Positions 1 through 9,110 of a stretch of 54,200 bases of DNA are shown one piece after another (within the stretch, counting starts at the first letter, position 1; each line of letters starts with the position of its first letter). The position numbers and the translations under genes were made by a program. Source of the DNA: Candidatus Martarchaeota archaeon. GTDB taxonomy: Archaea > Thermoproteota > Thermoprotei_A > Marsarchaeales > Marsarchaeaceae. The notes beneath the pieces were generated by a model. That model saw nothing but the letters and a program-made list of their open reading frames with translations, ran no database searches and was not told the DNA's origin. The stretch is from assembly GCA_023487445.1 (NCBI GenBank), contig JAMDBQ010000007.1, positions 32,226 through 86,425 on the forward strand, in the 5' to 3' direction.

Positions 1-714
1 ACGCTTGGGCATACCAGGATGAACAACCTCCTTATCGATCACCACACCCATAATCAGCTGAGTATCGAGTAGGCTTTCACCCTTCCTCTTTTCTATTTTT
101 ACGTTATCGAGATCTATCTTAACTTCGCCGTCTTCCTTTTCTTGAACCTGCAGGACGGCGTCCACCGACATCTTCGCAAGCGTGTCCAGCGCAGTTCCCG
201 AGGAAACGATTTTGCTTGCCAGCGAGGTTTTGGCTATCTCTCTAAGTCCTGATTGGTTAGCTACATCTAGTTTCTTGGCAAGCTGATTGAGGAGCTCAGC
301 CGACTTGGCGGCGGCTTTCCGGTAGCCGTCAATTATTATGGACGGGTGAACGTTGTCCTCAAGAAGTACGTTGGCTTTGTTGAGGAGTTCCCCGGCCAAC
401 ACCACAGCTGAGGTGGTTCCGTCGCCCACTTCCGCATCCTGGGCTTTTGCTACCTCTACCAGCATTTTAGCGGCCGGATGCTCAACCTCCATGTCCTTTA
501 CGATGGTGGCGCCATCATTAGTGATGGTGACGTCGCCGAAGCTGTCTATGAGCATCTTGTCCAGCCCGCGAGGACCCAGCGAGCTCTTCAACACCTCAGA
601 TACCGCGTAGGCAGCGAGTATGTTGGTTCTCAACGCCTCACGCCCAGTGGTACGCTTGGAACCCTCTTTTAGGATAAGGACTGGTATACCCTGACTTGTA
701 GTAGCCAATGTCAT
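1..714 (-). CDS. Thermosome (group II chaperonin) subunit, N-terminal part; truncated by window edge
   Basis: Minus-strand translation from ATG at 714: [111 protein letters not shown]; chaperonin signatures. Confidence 0.96.
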   Translation of the reverse strand, partial: MTLATTSQGIPVLILKEGSKRTTGREALRTNILAAYAVSEVLKSSLGPRGLDKMLIDSFGDVTITNDGATIVKDMEVEHPAAKMLVEVAKAQDAEVGDGTTSAVVLAGELLNKANVLLEDNVHPSIIIDGYRKAAAKSAELLNQLAKKLDVANQSGLREIAKTSLASKIVSSGTALDTLAKMSVDAVLQVQEKEDGEVKIDLDNVKIEKRKGESLLDTQLIMGVVIDKEVVHPGMPKR

Positions 715-792
715 GTAAAATTCACCCTTTAGCTTTTTCCCGAAAACGGATATTTAAGTCCTACCTGATGAAGCGAAATGCAATTTTTGATC

Positions 793-1290
793 CTAACGCT
801 GACTTTGTAACGTCTGACCAAGCGGGAGCTCGGCCCGCATTACGTATGCATCTTCACCATCGGAATAGTACCCGCGATTCGTAGAATGAACGTTGAAACC
901 AAGCTTTTTATACAGTGATATGGCAGCATCGTTGGTGATTCGCACCTCAAGATACACCTCCGTGGCCTGATAGGCAGAATATGAGGCGGCGCATGACGCC
1001 ATCATCAACGCCCTCCCGATACCCATTCGCCTATATGATGGATGAACAGCCACGGATATCACGTGAGCACGATTTACCCATTTCAGCACCGAGAGAGACT
1101 TTTCAACACGCATCATTATGTAGCCTACTGTCAGAGTCCCGCTTTTTGCTACAACAAACGCCTGAGGATACTGATTGAAGATCTCGTAGAAGAACTGAGG
1201 CGGATAGTTTTCGGGGAGGGTTAGCCTGTTAAGCCTTATCACGTCGTCCACCTCTGACGGATCGGCTGGCCTAACCTCTACACTCAACAT
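793..1290 (-). CDS. rimI: GNAT N-acetyltransferase, RimI-like (N-terminal protein acetyltransferase)
   Basis: ORF 165 aa; ISVAVHPSYRRMGIGRALM and ITNDAAISLYKKLGFNVHSTNRGYYSDGEDAYVM motifs. Confidence 0.88.
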   Translation of the reverse strand: MLSVEVRPADPSEVDDVIRLNRLTLPENYPPQFFYEIFNQYPQAFVVAKSGTLTVGYIMMRVEKSLSVLKWVNRAHVISVAVHPSYRRMGIGRALMMASCAASYSAYQATEVYLEVRITNDAAISLYKKLGFNVHSTNRGYYSDGEDAYVMRAELPLGQTLQSQR

Positions 1291-1410
1291 CCTTTGAACG
1301 AAGTCATACTGGTCACATATGAATATTGCGCGTTAGTCTAAACAAGTGATGATGTGGACAACTTCGGAAACATCTATAAGAAGCTTCGTGGGTGCTAAAC
1401 CGGTCGACGA

Positions 1411-2382
1411 GTGTTCACAGGCCTACCCTCTGTCAAGATATCCAGGTCGGGCACGATTGAGCTTGAGGAAACGATTGCGTGTGATGGCCCGACCTCGAAG
1501 AAGCATTTGTTTGTGAGCCACGCACACTCAGACCACCTAGGCGGGGTTAGAAAACAGGTGAAGTCGGATGGACTCGTGCTCGCCACCAAGGAAACGTGTG
1601 ACCTAGCATCACATTTACTCGGGGTCGACAGGAAAAGAGGGTTCGTTGAGATAGAATATCAAAAGCCTTTCCAGATTGACGAGTCAAACATAACATTCTT
1701 CCGAGCCAACCATATACTTGGGGCTGCGCAGATACTTCTGGAGTCACCCCAGGGATCCGTTGTGTACACCGGAGACTTCAAGCAACCGGGTACACCCGTG
1801 ATCGGAGCCGACGTGCTTGTTATAGAATCCACTTACGGCGCACCAATCTATAGGAGGACGCCGGGTGAGGCAGAGGTGGCACTAGTAGAGACTGTCGTGA
1901 AACTCCTGAAAACCGGGCCCGTGACTGTATACGCCTACGCTGCAAAGGTCCAAGAGGCTATGTCTCTTTTGGATGGGTTTGTTAATACAGAGTTCTTTTT
2001 AGATGATGCCTGCTACAGTGTGGCGAAAATATATGCTAGGCATGGCTACAAGTTACCCCGTTTTCACAGTCTTTCGAATTGCTCCCCCGAAAAGTCGAGC
2101 CAAGCGGTCTTCTTCAAATCAATGAGGGGTTCGGCCAACCATTCGTCCGGATCGAAGGTGGTTTTGACCGGCTGGGCTCCAACCACTGTTTCGCCGATTG
2201 AGGGGGGATACATGATTAGGTTCAGCGACCACGCCGACTTCGATCAGCTGATAGACTATATCAGAGAGTGTTCCCCTAAACTCGTGGTTACTGATTCGTC
2301 GAGAAGCGGGTACGCGGCCATTCTTGCGTCCTACGTAAACAAAAAATTGGGCCTGAAAGCAAAATGCATGCCCGTTGGGTGA
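1411..2382 (+). CDS. Metallo-beta-lactamase-fold exonuclease / mRNA 3'-end-processing-like protein
   Basis: SHAHSDHLGG, ANHILGAAQILLESPQGSVVYTGDFKQ, HADFDQLIDYI motifs. Confidence 0.85.
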   Translation: MFTGLPSVKISRSGTIELEETIACDGPTSKKHLFVSHAHSDHLGGVRKQVKSDGLVLATKETCDLASHLLGVDRKRGFVEIEYQKPFQIDESNITFFRANHILGAAQILLESPQGSVVYTGDFKQPGTPVIGADVLVIESTYGAPIYRRTPGEAEVALVETVVKLLKTGPVTVYAYAAKVQEAMSLLDGFVNTEFFLDDACYSVAKIYARHGYKLPRFHSLSNCSPEKSSQAVFFKSMRGSANHSSGSKVVLTGWAPTTVSPIEGGYMIRFSDHADFDQLIDYIRECSPKLVVTDSSRSGYAAILASYVNKKLGLKAKCMPVG

Positions 2383-2388
2383 GAGAAA

Positions 2389-2649
2389 TTGGCTCAGATC
2401 GGCGTATCACTGGTGCTGGCTGGGCTTGCCCTCTTGGTCGTCGGTTTACTCGGCGCTGCGCTAGCGGGCGGTGAAAGAAATCACAGGGATACCTCCGAAT
2501 CCAAAGTTGAGGGTGGCGCAGTTATATTCATAGGCCCCATACCCATAGTATTCGGCTCGAACAAGCGTGTGGCTAAGTGGATGATTGTTCTAGCCGTGGT
2601 GGTGGCTGCTTTGCTGCTTTTGCAGACGATTGCCGCTAATGGGGTGTGA
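2389..2649 (+). CDS. DUF131 / TIGR00304-type small membrane protein
   Basis: 86 aa; two hydrophobic helices flanking GGAVIFIGPIPIVFGSNK. Confidence 0.75.
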   Translation: MAQIGVSLVLAGLALLVVGLLGAALAGGERNHRDTSESKVEGGAVIFIGPIPIVFGSNKRVAKWMIVLAVVVAALLLLQTIAANGV

Positions 2650-2919
2650 GTGCAGTTGAGGCCATGGCCCATCTTTCTGATTTTGGGTTTAATCCTGATA
2701 TTGGCGGGGGTGACGACGAGCGTGATTGATCAGGGCGCCACTCTAGGCAACTTCAGCTTTGGAGGAGTGATCCTCGTGGGTCCGTTTCCAATAATTCTTG
2801 GCTCGGGTAGAGCCGGTCCAGCGCTAATCTTTTTAGCGGAAATTATAACGGCCCTTGCTCTTGCAATGTTCCTTTATAGTGTGGTGTCTATACGCCGTAG
2901 AAGCCGGATCAATGCCTGA
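2650..2919 (+). CDS. DUF131 / TIGR00304-type small membrane protein (tandem paralog)
   Basis: 89 aa; GGVILVGPFPIILGSGR motif; follows the preceding ORF directly. Confidence 0.72.
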   Translation: MQLRPWPIFLILGLILILAGVTTSVIDQGATLGNFSFGGVILVGPFPIILGSGRAGPALIFLAEIITALALAMFLYSVVSIRRRSRINA

Positions 2920-2969
2920 GGCGCTCACAACGCTTATTAACGGTTACGAAGGTTGGTTCATGAACAAAC

Positions 2970-3266
2970 ATGTCTGGTGAAGTAAAGAAATCAAGCAAAA
3001 CCCAGGAGAACGTCATCTTGATAGGTCAGAAGCCCGTGATGAACTACGTGACCGCCACATTAGTACAGTTTAACGGTGGCTCTCCTGAAGTTATATTGAA
3101 GGCTAGGGGCAAAGCAATAACTAGGGCAGTTGACACAGCTGAAATACTACGTAACAGGTTTCTTAAGGATGTTAAAGTCAAGGGTGTACAGATAGGGTCG
3201 GAAGCAATCACGATTGAGGGCCAAACCAAGAATGTCTCTACGGTCGAGATAGTTCTGTCCAAGTAG
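2970..3266 (+). CDS. albA: Alba-family DNA/RNA-binding chromatin protein
   Basis: [53 protein letters not shown]. Confidence 0.96.
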   Translation: MSGEVKKSSKTQENVILIGQKPVMNYVTATLVQFNGGSPEVILKARGKAITRAVDTAEILRNRFLKDVKVKGVQIGSEAITIEGQTKNVSTVEIVLSK

Positions 3267-3289
3267 CTTCCTCAAACAGCCATCCTATT

Positions 3290-4138
3290 TTACACTTCTT
3301 TTATCTTTCCCGAGATTTTGTCTTCTACCACAAGACCGGCTGACCTAAGAGTTTCAAGTACCTTCAACTCCTTGGCACTGAGCCCGTCCTTCTCATTCAA
3401 CGGAATCGGTAATTTATTCACGAATTCATTTAAAATCTCTTTGTGTATGAGCACCTCTTGACCACCCACTGTCATTACTTCGAATTTGCCTTCCTCAACC
3501 ATCTTATCGATCTGTGCCCTCGGTTTCCTCAGCTTCTCTATAGGGTAGACTACAACTGACTCCATAAATGCCATGAATCTGTCCTGGTTTTGTTCTATGT
3601 CGCTCTTGATTGCAGGAGGGGGCGAGGCCGACACGGGTCTGTTCTGAACCACTCGGGGTGTTACCGCTGATCCAGCCACCGGGCCGGGCGAAGCTGAAGC
3701 CGCTGACGCGGGAGACGCCGTAGCGGATGGTTTGACCGACTGGACGCCGGGTTCGCGTTTCTTGTCGGAGTCATGCGGCGCCGCAGCTTTAGATGGGGTT
3801 ACAGGTGTCGGTGACTGCGGGGTGCTAGCCCCCACCCCTCCTTCACTCGTCTTCGACGTAGGCTGCGGGGTGTTAACCGTCTTGAAGGACTGCATGCTTC
3901 TTGTGGCTGCGTCTTCGATGCGCCCCACCCTCTTCTCCAGTGCACTAACCTTGTCCCATAGCTGAATGAACATGTCGGTCTTGGCATCATCCGCCGCCTC
4001 GTTTCTAAAGTAAACTTCGAGTAGAGCCGCAAGGACTTCTTCGTCGCTTGGCTTCTTACCTAGTGCTGACTCTATCCTCTTAGCAGCCTGGTCTATGCGT
4101 GACGCCAGTTCGTCGCTTAGCTCTAGCTTTCTCCCCAT
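3290..4138 (-). CDS. Hypothetical protein: short helical N-terminal domain, Pro/Ser/Ala-rich linker, conserved-looking C-terminal domain
   Basis: ORF 282 aa with low-complexity centre (residues ~95-185). Confidence 0.7.
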   Translation of the reverse strand: MGRKLELSDELASRIDQAAKRIESALGKKPSDEEVLAALLEVYFRNEAADDAKTDMFIQLWDKVSALEKRVGRIEDAATRSMQSFKTVNTPQPTSKTSEGGVGASTPQSPTPVTPSKAAAPHDSDKKREPGVQSVKPSATASPASAASASPGPVAGSAVTPRVVQNRPVSASPPPAIKSDIEQNQDRFMAFMESVVVYPIEKLRKPRAQIDKMVEEGKFEVMTVGGQEVLIHKEILNEFVNKLPIPLNEKDGLSAKELKVLETLRSAGLVVEDKISGKIKEV

Positions 4139-4402
4139 CTAAACCACACAAGTTACTGCCATATCTATAAAGTGTTTTCTAACGAGTTCCGGAGATCGGA
4201 AGTCCCCCGCGTACTCGGTGTTGAATTGACGTGGCAGCGCGTGTACATTTATGAACGGCGCGCAGAGATCGACGATCTTTCGCCGTCGCAGCGGACCCCA
4301 TCTACGGTTCCTGTTTGGTTGGTTTCTAAACCAGTCGTCTTGGGGGTGTGTGTCAAGACACATGATTATCGCCGCCGGTGGATCAAATAGTGTTTACCCA
4401 CT

Positions 4403-4429
4403 CTATAACTTCTGGCGCTATAACTTCTG
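4403..4429 (+). repeat. Two-copy direct repeat CTATAACTTCTG (period 15)
   Basis: CTATAACTTCTGGCGCTATAACTTCTG read directly in the sequence, ~135 bp upstream of the tnpB pseudogene. Confidence 0.7.
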
Positions 4430-4566
4430 TGGGGTATTTCCACTAACTGGTTATACAGCACACTTTCCCAATCCCTGTAAAACTCTATCCGGCGTTGAAC
4501 CCGATTTCCGAGGGTAACAGCAGCTAACGAATAACATATATTAATATATTTAGATGTCAAAGCAAC

Positions 4567-5869
4567 TTGGAGGGAGGCCACATCGTCGCAGTGACCCATC
4601 CCTGGAAGTCCAGCGGTGAAAAGAGGACCGCTGTGTGGGGATGGGGGCAGCCAGAACAAGTGCTGCTGTATCTCAGGGACATGCAGGATGCGGTCAGGTA
4701 TGCGCTCCAGGTTGCTTATAGGATGACTGTGAGGGATAAGGAGCGAAGGATACCGTCCCCGATACAACTGAGAAGAGAGGTCAGGGGGTGGTTCTACTCC
4801 CGCTACGGCTACGCGAGGCACCACGTCAACCCCGTGTGCAGGGCGGCTGTGGCGATGCTTCGCTCGTACAGGAAGAACCATCGTGGTGAGCTGAGGATTC
4901 CCGAGGTGAAGAAGCTGGCGATGAGGATTGACGGGGAGCTGTTCAAGTTGGTGGGTGGCACAGTCAGGGTTACACTACAACCCCACAACTATGTTTGGCT
5001 CCCCCGTCAACGCCTTCAACAAGCATTACCGTGAATATTCGGTGGAGGGGAGGCCTTCTGAGCTCCTCATCACGGACACGAAGGTTTGCCTGACGTTCGC
5101 CGTGGGAGATAAGGAGAAACCACTCGGTAGAAAGCTCGTGGCACAGGACCTGAACTTCGGGAGCGTCGACTCGACCTCGGCAAGTATAGGGAGCCATCCT
5201 GCTCTGGAAGGTATAGAGACACGGTCATTGAAGGAGATAGTGTGAATACAGAACGATTTCTCGAGGAGGAGGATGATGCTTCAGAGGCACGTCAGGAACC
5301 CTCGGAAGAGGGAGAAGAAGTTGAGGGAGACGAGGGGTAGGCAGAGGAACAGGATCAAGGACGCCCTCCATAAGCTCTCGACTGCACAGGTGAGACGCAA
5401 CTCCGACGCCTCCTTCGTGTTCGAGGACCTGAGAGGGACCAAGGCAAAGGCGAACAAAAAGTCTGGGAAAAGCAGGAAGCTCAGGACATATCTCAACAGG
5501 TGGCCTTACCGGCTCTACCAGTGGATGGTGGAGTACAAATCACCGAAGCGCACCATATACGTGAGCCCGCGTGGGACCTCGTCGGAGTGTCCCGTCTGCG
5601 GTGGAAGGCTAGAGCACCCGGCGTGGGCTGTGAGCAGGTGCGTCAAATGCGGCGTGGACTACGGCAGAGACAGGCTCGCTTCCCTCGCGATACTCTGTCG
5701 CGGCCTGCGCCTGTGCGGCCAGCCGTTTGCCGTGAGTGCGGACGCCTCCTGGCAGCAGATGAGGGATGAATACCTGTACACCAGCGGCACGCCTGGTGCC
5801 GTCGGAGCAGGTGGGACCGATGCTGCCAGCGCCCCGAATCTGGACGTGTACACGAAAATACACGTTTAG
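4567..5869 (+). pseudogene. tnpB: IS200/IS605-family TnpB (OrfB) transposase-associated nuclease, disrupted
   Basis: Fragments in the 4567, 4928 and 5273 ORFs join as ...VTLQPHNYVWLP/VNAFNKHYREYS...VAQDLNFGSVD...RSLKEIV*IQNDFSRRRMMLQRH...FEDLRGTK...SSECPVCGG..CVKCGVDYGRDRLASLAI; frameshift near the C5 run at ~5000 and in-frame TGA at 5243-5245. Confidence 0.88.
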
Positions 5870-5883
5870 AGAAACGGTTCTCT
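5844..5883 (+). repeat. Paired hairpins at the 3' end of tnpB (possible element right end / omegaRNA-like 3' structure)
   Basis: ACGTGTA(5844-5850)/TACACGT(5859-5865) and AGAGAA(5868-5873)-ACGG-TTCTCT(5878-5883), overlapping the stop codon at 5867-5869. Confidence 0.5.
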
Positions 5884-5884
5884 G

Positions 5885-6076
5885 CTAGTTTTCAACGGAG
5901 CTGCTTGGTAGCCGATGGCCACGCTTAAAGTATAGCTTCGCCTCTAGCGTATCCTTCTCCACTATTCTTACAATGTACTTCGAACCTTTCTTCGGACGAG
6001 CCAACGCGCGGTTATACGACTTGCTGTAGGGGATTGCGACAAAACCTAGACTCTGCCCGCCTCTCCTTCGTTTCAC
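5885..6076 (-). CDS. Small basic hypothetical protein
   Basis: 63-aa ORF, MKRRRGGQSLGFVAIPYSKSYNRALARPKKGSKYIVRIVEKDTLEAKLYFKRGHRLPSSSVEN. Confidence 0.5.
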   Translation of the reverse strand: MKRRRGGQSLGFVAIPYSKSYNRALARPKKGSKYIVRIVEKDTLEAKLYFKRGHRLPSSSVEN

Positions 6077-6173
6077 AGGTTGAGTCTAATTGGTGGTGAT
6101 ATTAAAGTTTTGATTTCCACAAAATATGCTGCAAAGTGCAAGGGCCACTCCACCTGGCCAGGGATCTGAAACG

Positions 6174-6183
6174 AAAAACTTAA
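6174..6183 (+). promoter_or_regulatory. Candidate archaeal TATA box for the C/D sRNA
   Basis: AAAAACTTAA-type A/T stretch about 26-30 nt upstream of the sRNA 5' stem. Confidence 0.4.
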
Positions 6184-6206
6184 TCCCGCAGAAACAAAGC
6201 CGATTC

Positions 6207-6265
6207 GGCTAATGATGAAGAACTGGGTGCTGAAGTGTGTGAAGTTGTTATCCCCGTCTGAAGCC
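6207..6265 (+). ncRNA. C/D box sRNA (2'-O-methylation guide), predicted 23S rRNA PTC target
   Basis: GGCT terminal stem (6207-6210), C box ATGATGA (6212-6218), guide AGAACTGGGTG, D' box CTGA (6230-6233), degenerate C' TGTGTGA (6236-6242), guide AGTTGTTATCCCCGT, D box CTGA (6258-6261), AGCC terminal stem (6262-6265); guide complementary to CGGGGAUAACA. Confidence 0.88.
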
Positions 6266-6306
6266 CATTCATCGTCCGGACTCCGTGGAAATGAGATTTA
6301 TAGACA

Positions 6307-7440
6307 GTGTGCAAATTGAGGATTCTGCATATAACGGATAACTCCTACCCAACCATAGGGGGCGTTGAAAGAGTAGTACACGAGGTTGCGAAAAGACAGG
6401 TCGCGATGGGGCACTGTGTTTCGGTGGTTACCAGAACAAACTCGTTGTTGAGTTTTGAACAGAAGTCGGAGAGAATAGATTCGGTAAAGTATTTGCGGTT
6501 TCCCACACCCCTTTTCCCTTTTGCGTCGGCTGACTACGCCGAAGTGTTCGACCCTGAAGTTGTACACGTTAACAGCTACCTTGCTTCAAAGTTATTCACT
6601 CGCACCCGTCACCGCGTCCTCAGGCATGTCCACGACGTGCTGGGGGTCTCTGCAAAGGCATACTTCGGAGGCCGGCTTGCCGCCGCCGTGCCTCCGTTTG
6701 AAAGGGTTCTGCTAGGTGGTTTCAAAGATTACCTTGTTCCCAGCCTCTCTACAATGAGGAAGCTGCGCCAGTCACTGCACAACTCATCCAAGATATGGCT
6801 CTTGCCCAACGGAGTGGACACGAGCGTGTTTCATCCTTATCCCCGGGGGGTGCTTAGGAACATGCTGGGTCTTTCCGGGCCCACACCAATTATAATGTTT
6901 CTCGGCAGACTCGCTTTAGGGAAAGGTGCGCTTGACGCGCTATATGCTTCACTAAGGCTGCTTCTTTCTGGGGAAGCAGTCCTAGTGTATGTTGGACCTT
7001 CAAATACGTCTTTTACAAGTGGCCAAAAGCCCGCGTTACGGGAGATAATACGAGAAGCAAGGTCGGCTGGTGTGCTCGGAAGGGTTTACAGGCTGCCCCC
7101 TCAACCAGACGATTTGCTTGCGAAGCTAATCAGTGATGCTGCGGTAGTGCTCTGCCCAAGCAAAAGCGAAGGCTTCGGTTTAGTTCCCGTAGAAGCGGCT
7201 GCATGTGGGACGCCAAGCATAGTTTACCCCGTTGGCTCGCTTCCCGAGGTTGTGATTAACAACGTAACCGGTATCATCTCCGAAGACGCCACGCCTCAAT
7301 CGATGGCGTTCAAACTTGAGGCACTGATCCGAGATCCTGATAGACGTGAGAGGATGAGCCATGAATGCGTGGGGTACGCCTCCAAATTTGATTGGAGGCG
7401 CGTCGTCGACGAACTCATGAGCATCTACGACCAGCTATGA
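6307..7440 (+). CDS. Glycosyltransferase family 4 protein
   Basis: GGVERVVHEVAKRQVAMGH; KSEGFGLVPVEAAACGTPSIVYPVGSLPEVV. Confidence 0.92.
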   Translation: MCKLRILHITDNSYPTIGGVERVVHEVAKRQVAMGHCVSVVTRTNSLLSFEQKSERIDSVKYLRFPTPLFPFASADYAEVFDPEVVHVNSYLASKLFTRTRHRVLRHVHDVLGVSAKAYFGGRLAAAVPPFERVLLGGFKDYLVPSLSTMRKLRQSLHNSSKIWLLPNGVDTSVFHPYPRGVLRNMLGLSGPTPIIMFLGRLALGKGALDALYASLRLLLSGEAVLVYVGPSNTSFTSGQKPALREIIREARSAGVLGRVYRLPPQPDDLLAKLISDAAVVLCPSKSEGFGLVPVEAAACGTPSIVYPVGSLPEVVINNVTGIISEDATPQSMAFKLEALIRDPDRRERMSHECVGYASKFDWRRVVDELMSIYDQL

Positions 7441-7557
7441 CTAGTGAGCGTGGTCTACAGACGCCTATTCAAATCAAACCTAATGCTTAACCAGCTTTCG
7501 AGATAGTATGTTCGCTACTGTTAATTATGACCCAGATACTGCGTTAAACGAATCAGC

Positions 7558-8604
7558 TTGAACCGGCAATCGAAGGCTTGGAAAGTTGCGGTTCTCCCGG
7601 GGGACGGAACCGGTCCAGACATCGTTAAGGCCACGGTTCCAGTGATAGAGGCGGTACAGGATTCGGTGAAAGGCCTCAGTATAAACCTGGTCTACGCCGA
7701 CGCTGGCTACCATTGCATAAAGGACAGAGGCACAAATCTTCCACCGGAAACCGTGCAGGTACTGAAGGAGTGTGACTGCGTGATTAAAGGCCCTATGACT
7801 ACCCCCGAGGAACCTGGGAGCCCTAGGAGTGTAGCCGTTCAGATCAGAACCACGTTCTCCCTTGACCTCTACGCTAATGTCAGGCCGGCAAAGACACTCC
7901 CCCGCGTGCCCTCTCTCAAGCCGAATATTGATATGATCGTAATAAGGGAGAACACAGAGGGAATGTACGCAGGACTGGAATTCGCAGTGGGCAACGATGC
8001 CGCTGTGGGGATGAGAATAATAACTCGAAAAGCCTCCAGAAGAATCGGAGAGTACGCACTCAACCTTGCCGAAACGAGGAAAAAGCACCTGACGATTGTT
8101 CACAAGGCAAACATTCTGAAGATTTCAGACGGCTTATTCAGAGAGGAGGTTCTCAGAGCAGCACAGAACCATCCGAATGTGACTGTGGACGATGCTCACG
8201 TGGATGCGATAACCCAGTGGTTCATCAAGCAACCAGAGACATACGACGTGCTGGTTGCCGAAAACATGTTTGGAGACATAATATCGGATGAAGCGGCGAT
8301 GGTTGTGGGCGGCCTCGGCGTTGCACCCGGCGCTAACGTGGGTTCGAACTACGCCATGTTCGAACCTATCCATGGCTCTGCACCCAAGTACGCGGGTTTA
8401 GACAAGGTCAACCCCACGGCAACGATACTTTCCGTCAAAATGATGCTTGACTGGATGGGGAGGACTGATGCTGGCGGTCTGCTCCAAAAAGCGGTTGAAT
8501 CTGTGCTTTCAGAAGGAAAGGTTCTGACATATGACTTGGGAGGAACCGCCAAGTGCTCCGAAATGGGTCTTGAAATCTCTAAAAAGGTTAGAAGCCTTTC
8601 ATGA
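7558..8604 (+). CDS. Isocitrate/isopropylmalate dehydrogenase family (beta-decarboxylating)
   Basis: [64 protein letters not shown]. Confidence 0.92.
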   Translation: MNRQSKAWKVAVLPGDGTGPDIVKATVPVIEAVQDSVKGLSINLVYADAGYHCIKDRGTNLPPETVQVLKECDCVIKGPMTTPEEPGSPRSVAVQIRTTFSLDLYANVRPAKTLPRVPSLKPNIDMIVIRENTEGMYAGLEFAVGNDAAVGMRIITRKASRRIGEYALNLAETRKKHLTIVHKANILKISDGLFREEVLRAAQNHPNVTVDDAHVDAITQWFIKQPETYDVLVAENMFGDIISDEAAMVVGGLGVAPGANVGSNYAMFEPIHGSAPKYAGLDKVNPTATILSVKMMLDWMGRTDAGGLLQKAVESVLSEGKVLTYDLGGTAKCSEMGLEISKKVRSLS

Positions 8605-8642
8605 CTCTTGGGTTGCTGTAACGTCGGGCCGATCACGCAGAT

Positions 8643-8978
8643 TCATAGGTGTCTAGATAGAAAGCGCCAGAGCATATGGTATTCCTTGTCTATGTCTCGG
8701 ATGAGGTTTTGAGTTGGAACGCCGTCCTCGCTGCTTGAACCAGGCTTTCTTAACTGGTAATCCATGAACACCGTTACCATGGACATACCCGTTATAGCCA
8801 CAGACAGCCATAGCTCATATACCTCGCCGTTCATTCCTTCGACGTTCTTCTTTGAAAGCAAAAGGTAGTATTCCCTGTCGTCTACCACAGTGTAACCGAG
8901 CTTTATCACGTACCTCTTGGTTTTCTCGTATACTTCCTCCTGTACTCCGTCCACTGTCAGCTGACGACTTAGGTGCAT
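8643..8978 (-). CDS. Hypothetical protein
   Basis: 111-aa ORF, no family recognised. Confidence 0.55.
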   Translation of the reverse strand: MHLSRQLTVDGVQEEVYEKTKRYVIKLGYTVVDDREYYLLLSKKNVEGMNGEVYELWLSVAITGMSMVTVFMDYQLRKPGSSSEDGVPTQNLIRDIDKEYHMLWRFLSRHL

Positions 8979-9110
8979 CGCATGTTGTCTCCAGATTAAG
9001 GTGATATTAGGTGTGTCGAAGTGGTTTGGCGTGCCTCATTCGACTAATAGACCAATCTGAGTGGCGATCGTATGCATAACTGATAAATAGCGTTTTGGGT
9101 AGGGTCAGCC

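Noticed and set aside
4366-4881. 171-aa minus-strand ORF overlapping tnpB
   Set aside because: Antisense to tnpB codons, with no recognisable domain.
4990-5250. Programmed frameshifting/readthrough to make TnpB
   Set aside because: Two unrelated lesions (C5 indel and CGA-to-TGA) with no recoding signal; ordinary decay or sequencing error is more likely.
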